NCBI GenBank assembly: GCA_965221845.1
Contig: OZ244919.1
Coordinates: 4,030,001 to 4,094,000, forward strand
From: JAJEFO01 sp965221845
Lineage (GTDB): Bacteria > Pseudomonadota > Alphaproteobacteria > Rhodobacterales > Rhodobacteraceae
DNA: 64,000 nt
Direction: 5' to 3'
Shown here: positions 36,122-45,104 of the stretch, in pieces
Layout of the letters: each line of letters begins with the position of its first letter
How positions within the stretch are numbered: the first letter of the stretch is position 1
Translations under genes and position numbers: made by a program
Notes under the pieces: generated by a model
What the model was told of the DNA's origin: nothing
Seen by the model: the letters and a program-made list of their open reading frames with translations, nothing else
Databases searched by the model: none

Positions 36122-36421
36122 TCAGTGCAGGACGACCTCGTCGGGGCGGATCAGGCCGAGGACGTCCCGGGCCTGGCTGTCCAGGAGATCCAGATCGATG
36201 TGCGTGCCTGACAGCCGGCGCGTCTTGTTCTCCAGGGCCGCGACTTCCGCTGCAAGCCGGTCACGCTCGCTCCCGAGCGCGACGAGTTCGGATTCGATCT
36301 GCAGCCGGCGGAACAGGCCGAAATCGCCCTGCACGCTGGCAAACATGAAATACGCAGCGAGCAGGAGCATGGCCGCGATGTAGGCGAAGTCGCCTGCACC
36401 GGTCAGCTTGATGGTTTTCAT
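36122..36421 (-). CDS. ftsB: Septum formation initiator family protein (FtsB/DivIC-like)
   Basis: A 99-residue bitopic membrane protein of the divisome. The start at 36421 is chosen because GGAGG sits at 36425-36429; an ATG four codons upstream would bury that site. A membrane helix (about residues 10-30, FAYIAAMLLLAAYFMFASVQ) is followed by a short coiled coil (LQIESELVALGSERDRLAAE and VAALENKTRRLSG) and a conserved C-terminal DLLDSQARDVLGLIRPDEVV. It lies immediately upstream of pdhA on the same strand, the usual alphaproteobacterial order. Confidence 0.9.
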   Translation of the reverse strand: MKTIKLTGAGDFAYIAAMLLLAAYFMFASVQGDFGLFRRLQIESELVALGSERDRLAAEVAALENKTRRLSGTHIDLDLLDSQARDVLGLIRPDEVVLH

Positions 36422-36750
36422 CGCCGCCTCCATGCCGCGACCTGCCCGGCAGTGTGGCGCACGTCGTGCCTGATGGCAAAGGCTTTTTGGCCCGCATCGT
36501 TCGAGGCCCGCGCGCAGCTGCCACGTGCCTGCCCGGAGGCCCGCAGCCGCGGCGAACCCCGCCATGAGGGCCGGCATCCGGCGCGCAACCCGGTGGGGCG
36601 CGGTGCGCCGGAGATCCGGAATCATGAATTCGCCTCTACGACTGGCATGATCCGCGGAACGGTCGTAAGCGCCATTTAGAGCCCATACCTCGGTGCCGTT
36701 TCCCGCCCGGCGATTTTCGCTTTCAGTGCTCGCCACGAAGCTGAACTCGG
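36422..36750. other. Intergenic upstream of ftsB
   Basis: About 330 bases without a recognised gene. Presumably holds the ftsB promoter. It forms the border between the housekeeping block and the second accessory zone. Confidence 0.4.
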
Positions 36751-36778
36751 GGTCTATCCCCGCGTGTGCGGGGGAGCC
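36751..36778. CRISPR. Orphan type I-E-like CRISPR repeat (single copy)
   Basis: A 28-base unit starting GGTCTATCCCCGCGTG and ending GCGGGGGAGCC. It has the hairpin CCCCGCgtgtGCGGGG typical of type I-E repeats. About 33 bases of unique sequence follow, then the MITE at 36814. No second repeat and no cas gene is in the window, so this is at most the relic of an array. Confidence 0.45.
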
Positions 36779-36813
36779 ATGCGCTGTTTGAACAGGTCTT
36801 CGGTGCCCCCTCC

Positions 36814-36976
36814 CAATGGCATTCGGTTAAGGCGGTTCGCCACCTGATGAGCGTGAATTGGCATTTCGCCAATCCTATATATTATGACTGATTATTGAAA
36901 ATTGTCTGTATATTGTAAGCAATCTTGTCACGCATCTACTTTGGCGGCATGGGAAACCGTTAACCGAATGCCATTG
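36814..36976. repeat. 163-bp MITE (second family), intact copy
   Basis: Terminal inverted repeats CAATGGCATTCGGTTAA (left) and its complement at the right end. The interior is AT-rich around 36870-36920, non-coding, and aligns with the split copy at 9645-11079. No convincing target duplication. It abuts a broken primase-like gene whose apparent start codon lies inside the right repeat. Confidence 0.8.
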
Positions 36977-37771
36977 CCCCGCCACCGTGCCCGTAAGGAA
37001 TGGCAGGCCGCGGCCGATGACGCCATCACCTTTACGCGCACCGGCGCCAGCCAGGGCCAATGGTACCACCATAAGCTGGGCGTCGGCGGGGATCTATTCG
37101 ATCTAGTGGCCATCGCCTTCTGCGGGCGACCCCTCGGACAAAAAAGCGCGCCGGGCGACTTTCCGAAGATCCTCAAGGCGGCGGCGGAATGCGTCGGATA
37201 CGACCCGGCCACCACGCCCCTGCTGTCACCGGAAGAGACGGTCAAGGCCCACATCGAAACCCAATGGGCAGAATTAGGAGCGGCAACGTCAAAGGGAGCG
37301 GCAGGACACCGTGACCCTGATGGCCACCCTCCGGTCTCTCGCGCACCCCATCGAAGACACCCCGGCGGCCCTCTATCTCCGGTCACGGGGGATTGTCTCC
37401 TGGCCTACGACCGGGCTCGCCTATCTTCCGCCCTTGACGACACACCTCTCCGATACACAACGGGCCCTGGTGGGTGGCGCACGGTATGGTGCGTTGATGA
37501 TCTGGGCGGAAGACCGGATCAGGATCCACCCGACTCGCCCGCCGCCCGTACGTTTCAACGGGCGGCAATACAGCATCTTGAGAACGGCCACGATCTCTGG
37601 ATCGCGCGAGCGCCGGAATCGGAGGGGAGTAAGAAGGATCTCAATGATACCTTACGGGAACGGGGTATCACGGCCGTACACGATGCCATTTCCGCGGCGC
37701 AGCCACTCACGGAAACCGCGATGGAGGCCGACAACGGCGAGGACAAGGACCCTATCGGAAGTCGGCCATGA
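36977..37771 (+). pseudogene. Broken primase/toprim-like gene of a mobile element
   Basis: The sequence reads like plasmid or phage primases of the CHC2/DUF7146/toprim type. Segments are QWYHHKLGVGGDLFDLVAIA in one frame, then DTPAALYLRSRGIVSWPTTG and GGARYGALMIWAEDRIRIHP in a second (about 37340-37520), then AIQHLENGHDLWIARAPESE and KKDLNDTLRERGITAVHDAI back in the first. The 5' end, with the zinc finger, is missing at the MITE. The two frame changes and the missing start mark a pseudogene. The assignment rests on recognisable segment style and not on an alignment. Confidence 0.5.
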
Positions 37772-37791
37772 CGGACCGGTGAGCGCTGGTT

Positions 37792-38126
37792 TGGAGCCGA
37801 CGGGGCCGGCCCCTGCAGGCGAGGGCCGGGTGGGGCACAGTTCAAGCGCAGGGCAACGGGACGATCGGTCGTGCCTCCGTTTGAATCACCGGAACACATT
37901 GCGGACACGGGCGGCCCGGAGGCCGCCCTTGTGTGTCTTGTGTGTCGTGCCCGTCCGAACCGGGTCCGGCGTCGGTCTCCCGCGGCCCTGCGGGGTCTCG
38001 GCATCCTCACCCGTTAGCGCGGGCGTTCGTCTGCACTGCTCGCCCGGTGTTACTGGTTGCCGCCAAGCAATCCGCCACCCGGACCGACCCGCGCGCAGCC
38101 CTTGCCGCCCATGAACAGGAAGTAGG
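37792..38126. repeat. Long direct repeat, left copy
   Basis: 335 bases almost identical to 42682-43027. It covers the 3' end of the secreted-protein gene at 38050 and about 260 bases beyond it. The right copy differs mainly by an 11-base expansion of a TCTTGTGTG tract. Beyond 38126 similarity continues at a lower level within the coding part. Confidence 0.9.
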
Positions 38127-38667
38127 GTCTACCTGCGGTTGCGTAGGTCGATCCAGAAAGCAGATTAAAGACCTGCACCACCAGCTCGCCGGGGCCCTGG
38201 ATGGGATTGTCCCTCCTCCGGTTGCTCCAGACGCGGGCGCCGGCCTTGGGGCGCACCTCGATGATGTTCTCGCCGAGCACGCCGCCGGCCCAGCCGATTC
38301 GATTGAGAGCGGGGTCCGCCCACTGGCCACGGTTGAGATACGCGGCGCGCCACTCCCAGTCGGTGAAATTACCTGTCGTTCGGTTCGTATTGCTTCCCTG
38401 GATGAAATAACCCAGCAGTTGGAAAGCTCGCCCGCGTCACGCTGCTGTTGGTGCTCGAGAGGGTGATCTTGATGCGGCCCGGCGTGGCGTGCGCGCCGCA
38501 GCCGTCCACGACCGGACTGCCGACCTTGGCAAGCGTGATGGTGCAGATGCTGCTGTTGCAAGCGTTTTGCGCCATCACCGCCGTGGGCAGGGCGAGGGCC
38601 GCGGCCACCAGCGCGGCGGCCAGACCAGCCGTCAGGCGGTCAAGGGGGGGGGTATCCGACAGGGCAT
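38050..38667 (-). pseudogene. Secreted protein with 5' poly-C tract and a frameshift
   Basis: An ATG with complement at 38665-38667, preceded by AAAAGGAAAA, opens MPCRIPPP and soon stops. A one-base change in the nine-C run (complement of 38644-38652) would connect it to LDRLTAGLAAALVAAALALP, a signal peptide ending TAVMAQ. A second slip at about 38423 (one extra T) switches from TLSSTNSSVTRASF to QLLGYFIQGSNTNRTTG, then ADPALNRIGWAGGVLGENII and GELVVQVFNLLSGSTYATAG to the stop. The mature part has two early Cys pairs. Family unknown. The run length suggests slippage, which could be phase variation or decay. Confidence 0.5.
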
Positions 38668-38706
38668 GAGATTTTCCTTTTCCAGCTTGCCCTCCGGATG
38701 GTGCTA

Positions 38707-39576
38707 GGGCCCGTTGACAGTTGCCTTGCGAATCGCCCGCTTCCATGCCATTTCCTTCCCCGATGACCGCCGGAACGGCGGCACGGGCAGGAAACAGGTG
38801 ACATCATGAATGCAGACAGGACGGTTCTGACCGACGCCATGTGGGCGCGGATCGAGGACATGCTGCCGGGCAAGAAGTCCGATCCCGGCGGCACGGCGGC
38901 GGACAACCGCCTTTTCATGGAGGCGGTGCTCTGGCGGTTCCGCACGGGGTCGCCGTGGCGCGACCTCCCCGCGCGGTTCGGGAACTGGAACAGCGTCTTC
39001 AAGCGGTTCCGGCGCTGGGCGCTTTCGGGAGTTTTCGAGCGCGTTTCCGACGCCTTGTCGGAGGAGTCCGGCCTCGAGTGGGTGTTCGTCGACGGCACGG
39101 TCGTCCAGGCGCACCGGAAGGCGTCCGGCGCAAAAGGGGGACCTCGAGCCAGGGGATCGGCCGTTCCAGAGGCGGCCTGACGAGCAAGGTCGTGGCCGTC
39201 GTGGACGCCATGGGACATCTCGTGCGGTTCACGATCCCTCCCGGCCAGGCGCACGACCCGAGGGGGTGCCGGGGCTTCCCGGCGGCCTGGCGTTCGGGGC
39301 CTTCGTCGGCGACAAGGCGTTCGACGCGGACTGGCTGCTGGAGGACCTGGCGGAACGCGGGGCGGAGGCGGCGGTCCCGTCGAAGCGGAGCCGGACGGTG
39401 TCGCGGGCGCATGACCGGGAGGTCTACGGCTGGCGGCACCTGGTGGAGAACTTCTTCGCGAAGACCAGGGAGTTCCGTGCGATCGCGACCCGGTACGACA
39501 AGACCGACGCGAGCTTTGCCGCCGGGATCCACCTCGTCGCCGGCGTGGTCGCGGCGACATGAGTGTCAACGGGCCC
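38707..39576 (+). mobile_element. IS5-family element, IS427-like
   Basis: 870 bases with ends GGGCCCGTTGACA (left) and its near complement GTGTCAACGGGCCC at 39563-39576. TA flanks both sides (38705-38706, 39577-39578), consistent with a 2-bp duplication. A related, internally deleted copy is at 57120-57387. Confidence 0.8.
38806..39562 (+). pseudogene. IS5-family (IS427-like) transposase, two frame changes
   Basis: The first part reads MNADRTVLTDAMWARIEDML to VFVDGTVVQAHRKASGAKGG. The second, in another frame, is GIGRSRGGLTSKVVAVVDAM to IPPGQAHDPRG. The third, shifted again near 39262, is LAFGAFVGDKAFDADWLLED through VYGWRHLVENFFAKTREFRA to the stop at 39562. The first change lies at an AAAAGGGGG-type site where IS427 elements use programmed frameshifting. 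The second looks like loss of one G in a G5 run and would inactivate the protein. All three DDE regions are present. Confidence 0.75.
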
Positions 39577-39811
39577 TAGACGACCACCCGGCGAATCTGA
39601 ATGGGAGGAGAATAGCCGAGACGCCCTGAGCATGCAAGACCGGGACGGTTCGCACCAGCAATTCCCGCCAGCCTGACCGTCGGTGCGCGAAGGCGCGGTC
39701 ATGGCGGGCGGCAGTTCCGTGTGCGCACGACCGGCGGCCGGGCGGCGGCCCGGGATCGTGGCGTTGCCGGCGAAGGGCGGGTTCGGGGCCGTCCGGGCGT
39801 GGCCGGGGCGG
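39577..39811. other. Non-coding between two IS remnants
   Basis: No gene. Part of it (about 39700-39840) resembles, in reverse, the sequence at about 61740-61920, so it is probably the 3' flank of the transposase remnant on its right. Confidence 0.4.
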
Positions 39812-41125
39812 TCACGGCCCGGCACGGACGGGCCGGCATGGTCCTCCTTGCCAGGCTCTCCCGCGAGCGCGCGGCAGGGGTCTTCCAGTCCCGGAAGACG
39901 AAGGTCCGGCCGGTTCCCGCATCCGGTCCCGGAGGCAGGGGATGCGCTTCTGGCGTTCCCGCGCCTTCCCGAACGGCGGGCAGCAGTGCCGCCGCGACCC
40001 GCGTCGATCAGGAAGGCGGGCATGGCGAGCGTCATGAAGACGTCCCATGGGCGGTTCCCGCCATGGCCGGAGCCGTGCCCGAAGCTGCAGCCCTCCCGCG
40101 TCCCGGTGCCTGGAACGTCCCGTTCCCGGTCGCCCGTCTGCGGCGGCCGCACCGCATGACGGACACGCCGTGTCCCGGAAGGGCGGGAGGTCGGCGGCCC
40201 GCGAGAACCTCCGGACCCTCCCTTTCGTGCCGGTCTCCCCGCATCCGGGCATGTCGGTCTTCAGGCCGAAGTTCGCGTCGTCGGCCGGCCGGCCGCGGTC
40301 CCGTTCGAAGCGGTGCACCGTGCCGTCCTTGCCGCGCCTCTCCCAGGCCTGCTTCGTCCCGCTGGCATCGAACCAGCCGGACGGCAGCCCGTGGTCGCCC
40401 GGCTTCGCGCCCGGGACGGGCGGAAGCCCTTCTCCGCTCACGAAGCCTGACGTGCGGGCCGCCGGCCGCCGGCCCGCCCCCGGCGCCGGCCGCCCTCCCG
40501 TGTGCGGACGCTCCCGGCGGAGGTCCTCCGGGAGCCGCCTCAAGGCGTTCCGCTCGCAGTCGTTCCTCCTCCTGCCGTCCCCGTTCCGGATCGGCTCCGG
40601 CGCCGGCGGGAACGCCCCGGCGTGGTCGGGACGGACGGTCGCCGCACCCAGGGCCTGACGGCAGGAGGTCCTCGACCCGTCGCGGCGGGTCCTGACGCGA
40701 GCGGCGCCTGCAGACGGCCTTGTGCGAGGAACGGCGGCCGGTCCCGTCCGCCGGGACCGGGAGACGCCCGCCGAACGCCGTCCGGCCCTCGAGCGCCTTG
40801 CCGCGCCGCAGCGGCGCAGGCCGCGGGGGCCGGCCCCGTCGAGCCGCTCGCGCATCCGCGTGTCCGACGGCGCCTTCCCCACGCCGAAGAGCGCGCGCAG
40901 GTTCCGCGCCCGGACCGGGTCCTCGCCGCCCCGCACCTGCCGGCCGGACTGCAGAAGCGACGGGATCCCGGGCGAGAAGACCGCGAGCCCCGACATCAGG
41001 CAGTCAGCGAGACTGAAGTCGCGCGTGACGGTCGGGTCGGGGATGCGGTCGAAGCATGCACGCACGGCGTGAAGCACGGCCCTGGCATCGACGGATGCCT
41101 GCGAAAGGAATCTCTGGACATCTGC
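39812..41125 (-). pseudogene. Degenerate DDE transposase
   Basis: The N-terminal half is clear: FLSQASVDARAVLHAVRACF, RDFSLADCLMSGLAVFSPGI and ARNLRALFGVGKAPSDTRMR. The middle is scrambled by frame changes. Later pieces are recognisable (NDCERNALRRL-EDLRRE, GAKPGDHGLPSGWFDASGTK, DANFGLKTDM and, at the end, the position of the usual YNFEHNFGHG segment is mutated). These belong to a transposase common in gammaproteobacteria and found in alphaproteobacteria. The family name is left open. It is dead. Confidence 0.6.
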
Positions 41126-41532
41126 TGCCCGGCCTTTGCCTGTCTGTCCGCGGCAAGGCCGATTCGGCGGGGAAAGTCTGTGACAGGAAAATTCGTGACG
41201 GCCGTGCAATCTGCTGACAATGAACGAAAGGAAATCCTGTCGGGAATCGCTGTTCGAATTTCAAACGGAGGCACTGCCGGACGATCGACCCGGTTGACGG
41301 GTGCATGGAGGCGGTTCAGGGTGCGGGGATGGAGGACACGCCAATTCCGAGCCCGAACCATGACGAATGCGCTCTTTGATACCCTGGCGGTCACGCGCCC
41401 GCTCAAGGCCCGGTCCTCCCGGTCCCGATCGTGCAACCGATCCGGACAATGGTGCTTGACGACGGGTCGTTCAAGACGCAGTGTGTGCACTGTCATACAT
41501 ATCTTACACTCTCTGACAATCAGGAGAAAGCC
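41126..41532. other. Intergenic upstream of the toxin-antitoxin pair
   Basis: About 400 bases, GC dropping toward the right. Near 41455 a near-palindrome CTTGACGACGGGTCGTTCAAG could be an operator for the antitoxin. No gene seen. Confidence 0.35.
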
Positions 41533-41751
41533 ATGCTGTCCATCCGTCTTCCGTCCGACGTCGAAGAACGTCTAGCCTTTCTGGCCCGAGAAACCGGAAG
41601 AACCAAGAGCTATTACGCTCGTTCGGCTATCGTTGAGGCAATCGAGGACATGGAGGAAGCCTATTTGAGCGAGGCGATTCTGGAGCGTATTCGACAGGGT
41701 AAGGAGGAGGTTCTGACGGCGGAAGAGATGTGGTGTGACTTGGACGATTGA
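41533..41751 (+). CDS. RelB-like ribbon-helix-helix antitoxin
   Basis: A 72-residue protein. The start at 41533 has AGGAG seven bases upstream; the open frame extends further but without signal. MLSIRLPSDVEERLAFLARE is a ribbon strand and first helix, then TGRTKSYYARSAIVEAIEDM completes the DNA-binding fold, and an acidic C-terminal tail (LTAEEMWCDLDD) would wrap the toxin. Its 3' end overlaps the toxin gene by 17 bases. Base composition is AT-richer than the surroundings, which points to horizontal acquisition. Confidence 0.85.
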   Translation: MLSIRLPSDVEERLAFLARETGRTKSYYARSAIVEAIEDMEEAYLSEAILERIRQGKEEVLTAEEMWCDLDD

Positions 41752-42016
41752 CTGTGCGGCGATCGTGTACAAATCCGCCCGTAAGCTGGACCCGAAGGTC
41801 CGACGGCGGATCCGCGATTTTCTCGAACGACGTCTTGCCATCGAATCGGATCCCCGCCATCTTGGTGCGCCACTGGTTTTGGCGCGGCACCGTAATCTCT
41901 GGAGATACCGTGTTGGGGATTATCACATTGTAGCGGAAATTAATGACGACGCAAGGCGAATTCGGATTGTTCGTATTGCGCATCGCCGTGATGTTTACAA
42001 GCGAATCCCCCGCTGA
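41735..42016 (+). CDS. RelE/ParE-family toxin
   Basis: A 93-residue protein with a GTG start at 41735 inside the antitoxin gene. The sequence has the RelE pattern: a helix with KLDPKVRRRIRDFLERRL, then LWRYRVGDYHIVAEINDDAR and IRIVRIAHRRDVYKR, where the basic and aromatic residues cut mRNA on the ribosome in RelE-type toxins. The pair is complete and in frame, so it is likely functional and could stabilise this accessory region. Confidence 0.88.
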   Translation: MTWTIDCAAIVYKSARKLDPKVRRRIRDFLERRLAIESDPRHLGAPLVLARHRNLWRYRVGDYHIVAEINDDARRIRIVRIAHRRDVYKRIPR

Positions 42017-42462
42017 CATCCGTTGTGATTCCTGTTTGGACATTGCGGTCCAACCGGGTTCCGACCGCTCCTTTCCCTGCGCTTGCAAGACAACGGAACG
42101 GGATAGACACGCACGCCTGTTTCTTTTCTATCTTGTCCTGTCCCGATGTTTGCAAATAGACGGCCTGCATTCGTAACGCCCACCGGACTGTCTCCTTTCA
42201 AACGAAGTGTTGACAGCCGCTCAACCAGGAATCCGATGACTTTGTCACACCTCTCCCGATCCACCGAAAATGATCCATGGTCCTTTGCCCGCATCACGCC
42301 TTGCAGAAAGACCGGCTTTCAACACGTCACAATCCGTCTTGCATCACAGCCGGACACAATCGGCGTACGGAACAGGTGACCGGATGGCCGTCCTTTGAAG
42401 GAGAGGTCAAAACGATCCCGGGTATCCGGAAGGATTCCGGAAATAAAGAGCCGGGTCCGGTC
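42017..42462. other. Intergenic, AT-richer, no gene recognised
   Basis: About 450 bases with composition like the TA pair. Short frames on both strands have no recognised relatives. Probably part of the same acquired segment. Confidence 0.35.
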
Positions 42463-42681
42463 TCAACCGATCCGCATCGCAACGATCATCCACACCAACA
42501 GCGCGACAATCACCCCTCCGATCGCCTTCATCCAACGGAGCTCGGTGCGCAGTACTGTAATATCAATCCGCACTTCGGCCAGATCGGCTTTCGTTGCGAC
42601 GCCGCCGACGACACCGGCCCGTACGGCTTCGGTGATCGCCTCGGTCTGATCGCCATCAATCTCCCTGGCCTTGAGCTGGCG
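42463..42681 (-). pseudogene. DUF1640-like coiled-coil protein, 5'-truncated
   Basis: The frame contains GDQTEAITEAVRAGVVGGVA, TKADLAEVRIDITVLRTELR and the C-terminal membrane helix GGVIVALLVWMIVAMRIG. This is the second half of a DUF1640-like protein such as the intact one at 60030. Its N-terminus is cut exactly where the long direct repeat begins (42682), so the repeat copy was inserted into or recombined with this gene. Confidence 0.65.
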
Positions 42682-43027
42682 TGGAGCCGACGGGGCCGGC
42701 CCCTGCAGGCGAGGGCCGGGTGGGGCACAGTTCAAGCGCAGGGCAACGGGACGATCGGTCGTGTCTCCGTTTGAATCACCGGAACACACTGCGGACACGG
42801 GCGGCCCGGAGGCCGCCCTTGTGTGTCTTGTGTGTGTCTTGTGTGTCGTGCCCGTCCGAACCGGGTCCGGCGTCGGTCTCCCGCGGCCCTGCGGGGTCTC
42901 GGCATCCTCATCCGTTAGCGCGGGCGTTCGTCTGCACTGCTCGCCCGGTGTTACTGGTTGCCGCCAAGCAATCCGCCACCCGGACCGACCCGCGCGCAGC
43001 CCCTGCCGCCCATGAACAGGAAGTAGG
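42682..43027. repeat. Long direct repeat, right copy
   Basis: 346 bases matching 37792-38126, with an 11-base expansion of the TCTTGTGTG microsatellite near 42830. The two copies, 4.9 kb apart in the same orientation, could recombine and delete everything between them, including the TA pair. Confidence 0.9.
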
Positions 43028-43118
43028 CTGAGCCGGCGTCCGCGTAGTTCGATCCGGCAGGCAGCTGGAAGACCTGCACCACCAGCTCGCCGGGCCCTTG
43101 GTTGGGATTGTTGCCCGG
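42951..43118 (-). pseudogene. C-terminal fragment of a second copy of the secreted protein
   Basis: Reads GPGELVVQVFQLPAGSNYAD then YFLFMGGRGCARVGPGGGLL to the stop, closely related to the C-terminus of the gene at 38050. The upstream part is replaced at about 43113-43135 by an IS66-like terminal sequence. Confidence 0.65.
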
Positions 43119-43135
43119 ATGAACCTGAACAGTTA
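43113..43135. repeat. Solo IS66-like terminal repeat
   Basis: The complement reads GTAACTGTTCAGGTT followed by CATCCGGG. The first 15 bases are identical to the sequence at 54910-54924. IS66-family ends typically begin GTAA. No transposase gene is attached here. Confidence 0.5.
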
Positions 43136-43230
43136 CGCTAAAACAAGTTAACGCTTATGCCCCCCCCCTCGGGTGCGAGGTCCGCGCGTCGTCCAGAAAA
43201 CGACGTTCCTGCCGCGCTTGCGCGACGGCC

Positions 43231-43803
43231 CTATCCGCTGAGCTGCGCAAGCATTTCTCTCCGTGCGTCAAGGTTGGAATCCTCTGCGTCCCAGGTGCTT
43301 CCTTCCTTGTAGAGATCTGGATAGTACTCGCGGTATTCAGAGCTTGGGTCGTCGAAGGCGCGCAGGAACTCGTGGTGGCCCCACACGCCGCCGATGTCCT
43401 CGAGCGGGCAGCGGCCGGTGCCGGAGACGAGATGCGGGTATCGCCTGTCGTCACGCGCCGGCTGGATCATTCCGATCCTGATCCGGTGTTCCCAGTGGTC
43501 CCCGTAGTCATACAAGTAGGTGAATTCCCGCTTGCCGTTCAGGAAGGCGATGACGTCGAGAAGCGTCTCGTCGAGGCGGTCGCCCCATTCCTCGGGACTC
43601 CAATGGGCCCTTTCTCCGTACCGTCGCGCATCGAACCCCCATAAGTGGGAATTGTCCCATCCCATTGCCGCCTGGATGTAGAGGTGGAGATCTTCGAGAT
43701 ACGTGTCCAAGGGGATGTCCATTCGCCTCGCAACCTTTGGCTCCACGTAACGAAGCGTGATGCTGTGGCGGACGATCTCGCGTCGGTTGCGGTTTCGGGC
43801 CAT
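43231..43803 (-). CDS. pRiA4b ORF-3-like (IS1096 passenger TnpR-type) protein
   Basis: A 190-residue protein. The start at 43803 has AGGAG six bases upstream. It has the family's features: TLRYVEPKVARRMDIPLDTY, LHLYIQAAMGWDNSHLWGFD, FTYLYDYGDHWEHRIRIGMI and the acidic region around GTGRCPLEDIGGVWGHHEFL. These proteins are often plasmid- or transposon-linked and their function is not established. It is intact and stands alone in mobile DNA. Confidence 0.88.
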   Translation of the reverse strand: MARNRNRREIVRHSITLRYVEPKVARRMDIPLDTYLEDLHLYIQAAMGWDNSHLWGFDARRYGERAHWSPEEWGDRLDETLLDVIAFLNGKREFTYLYDYGDHWEHRIRIGMIQPARDDRRYPHLVSGTGRCPLEDIGGVWGHHEFLRAFDDPSSEYREYYPDLYKEGSTWDAEDSNLDARREMLAQLSG

Positions 43804-44251
43804 CAATTCTCCTGCCGTTGGTGCCCGGCGCGGCCGGTTCGTGCCGGGGAGTGAACCGGCGGGGTCGTTGATACAAAGCCCCGGCCGTGAATGTCGAGCG
43901 GTCCGGCGCCTGCAGTCTGCGCCCGCGCCCGGCGGCCAGCACCTCGTCCTGCCGAGCTGCACCCGGCCGGGGAAGGAGCACGAGCTTCTGCTGCACCGGC
44001 TCGGCATGACCCTGCCGGCACAGGGCGCCGCGGCTCTTTTCGTGACCGCGTGCCGTCCGCTGCTCGCCGCTGGTCGCGCAGTCCCGAACCTTGCTGATCC
44101 TCTTGAGGAAAATCAGTGGCTTATGGATCTCCTGACCAGCGAATTGCGGAATTCGGGCTCAAGCCCGTTCGCACGTTTCCGGGTCCCCGCCTCGCGCCAG
44201 CGCGGCTCCTCGCAGCCTGGCGGGAAACCTGGAGCGCACCCCGACCGCGGA
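43804..44251. other. No gene recognised; possible protein remnant
   Basis: A plus-strand frame at about 43970-44170 has balanced composition (HELLLHRLGMTLPAQGAAAL, ENQWLMDLLTSELRN) and may be the remnant of an unidentified gene. No start signal was seen. Confidence 0.25.
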
Positions 44252-44395
44252 GGGTGCAGCCCAATTTTTTTGACTCGGGGCCCAATGCTCCAGCTTGCCT
44301 GCCTTTCAAGAGAGTCGGGCCCCCTTGTTTTCTTGACAGAGGGACGGTGCAGCAGCGCCGGCGAATCATGGCGGCCAAGGAACTGGGACGCACCC
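44252..44395. repeat. 144-bp MITE, ISKra4-like ends (copy 2)
   Basis: Same length and layout as the copy at 8731-8874. The ends are GGGTGCAGCCCAATTTTTT (left) and, inward, GGGTGCGTCCCAGTTCCTT (right). GACCGCGG lies at 44243-44250 and again at 44396-44403, an 8-bp target duplication (one extra A at the left junction). It sits 55 bases upstream of the cobalamin riboswitch. Confidence 0.85.
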
Positions 44396-44449
44396 GACCG
44401 CGGGCATCTGCTTGACTTGGCGCCGTGATTCGCCGAAGTCTTTCCGGGC

Positions 44450-44622
44450 GCTGGTGCCTGCCCGCCATGGCAGGTGAAAAGGGAATGCGAAAGGGTCATC
44501 GGACCTCAATGCAGCCGCCCCCGCGACCGTGACCGGAGAGGGGATCCATCTCGCCACTGGCCCGTGAGGCCGGGAAGGCCGGATCGCCCGCAATCATCCG
44601 CAAGCCGGGAGACCTGCCAGCC
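44450..44622 (+). promoter_or_regulatory. Cobalamin (AdoCbl) riboswitch
   Basis: The leader has the order of conserved elements of B12 riboswitches: GGTGCC then GGCAGGTGAAAAGGGAA, AATGCAGCCGCCCCCGCGAC, GCCACTGGCCCG with a GGCCGGGAAGGC arm, and the B12 box AAGCCGGGAGACCTGCC at 44602-44618. It should lower expression of the cob operon when adenosylcobalamin is plentiful. The first gene begins about 100 bases after the B12 box. The 5' limit is approximate. Confidence 0.93.
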
Positions 44623-44717
44623 GAATGAACGTGACCGGACGGGGGATTCCGGGGGCGGGGCTGCCAGCGCGGCGCTCTCGTTTCCTCTCCCCTTCCACAG
44701 CAGGAACGAGGCCCCCA

Positions 44718-45104
44718 GTGGACGACTTCGCGCCGGTTGAGCTTTTGGTCTGCACCACCTGCCGCAGGGGGCTGGAGCCGGGTGACGCCGGGGAACGCCC
44801 CGGCGCGCTCCTGCATCGCGCGCTGGCGGCCGGCGTGCGGTCCGAAGGGGTCAGCCTTCTCGGCGTGGAATGCCTCTCGAACTGCGACCGTGGCTGCTCC
44901 GTCGCCCTGCGCGGCGGACCGCGGCGCTGGACATACGTCTACGGCAACCTCGACCCTTCGGGCGCGGACATGATCCTGGAAGGCGTCGCGCGATATCGCG
45001 CGACGCCGGACGGGCTTGTCCCGTGGCGGGAACGTTCCGGACACTTCCGAAGGAACTGCGTGGCGCGGATTCCGCCGACCGCGCCCGTGGAGCCGGACGG
45101 ATGA
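44718..45104 (+). CDS. DUF1636 metal-binding protein of the cobalamin operon
   Basis: A 128-residue DUF1636 protein. The GTG start at 44718 gives VDDFAPVELLVCTTCRRG, where the CxxC pair begins the fold, and VECLSNCDRGCSVALRG provides further Cys residues; the arrangement resembles thioredoxin-like ferredoxins. Genes of this family accompany cobW in alphaproteobacterial B12 operons and may handle cobalt or an iron-sulfur centre, but the role is unproven. The stop overlaps the cobW start by four bases. It is first behind the riboswitch. Confidence 0.85.
   Translation: MDDFAPVELLVCTTCRRGLEPGDAGERPGALLHRALAAGVRSEGVSLLGVECLSNCDRGCSVALRGGPRRWTYVYGNLDPSGADMILEGVARYRATPDGLVPWRERSGHFRRNCVARIPPTAPVEPDG

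Noticed and set aside
36751..36811. A full CRISPR array
   Set aside because: Only one repeat-like unit is present and no cas genes; kept as an orphan repeat of low confidence.
41431..41532. N-terminal extension of the RelB-like antitoxin
   Set aside because: No ribosome site at the earlier start, atypical residues, and AGGAG is placed for the ATG at 41533.
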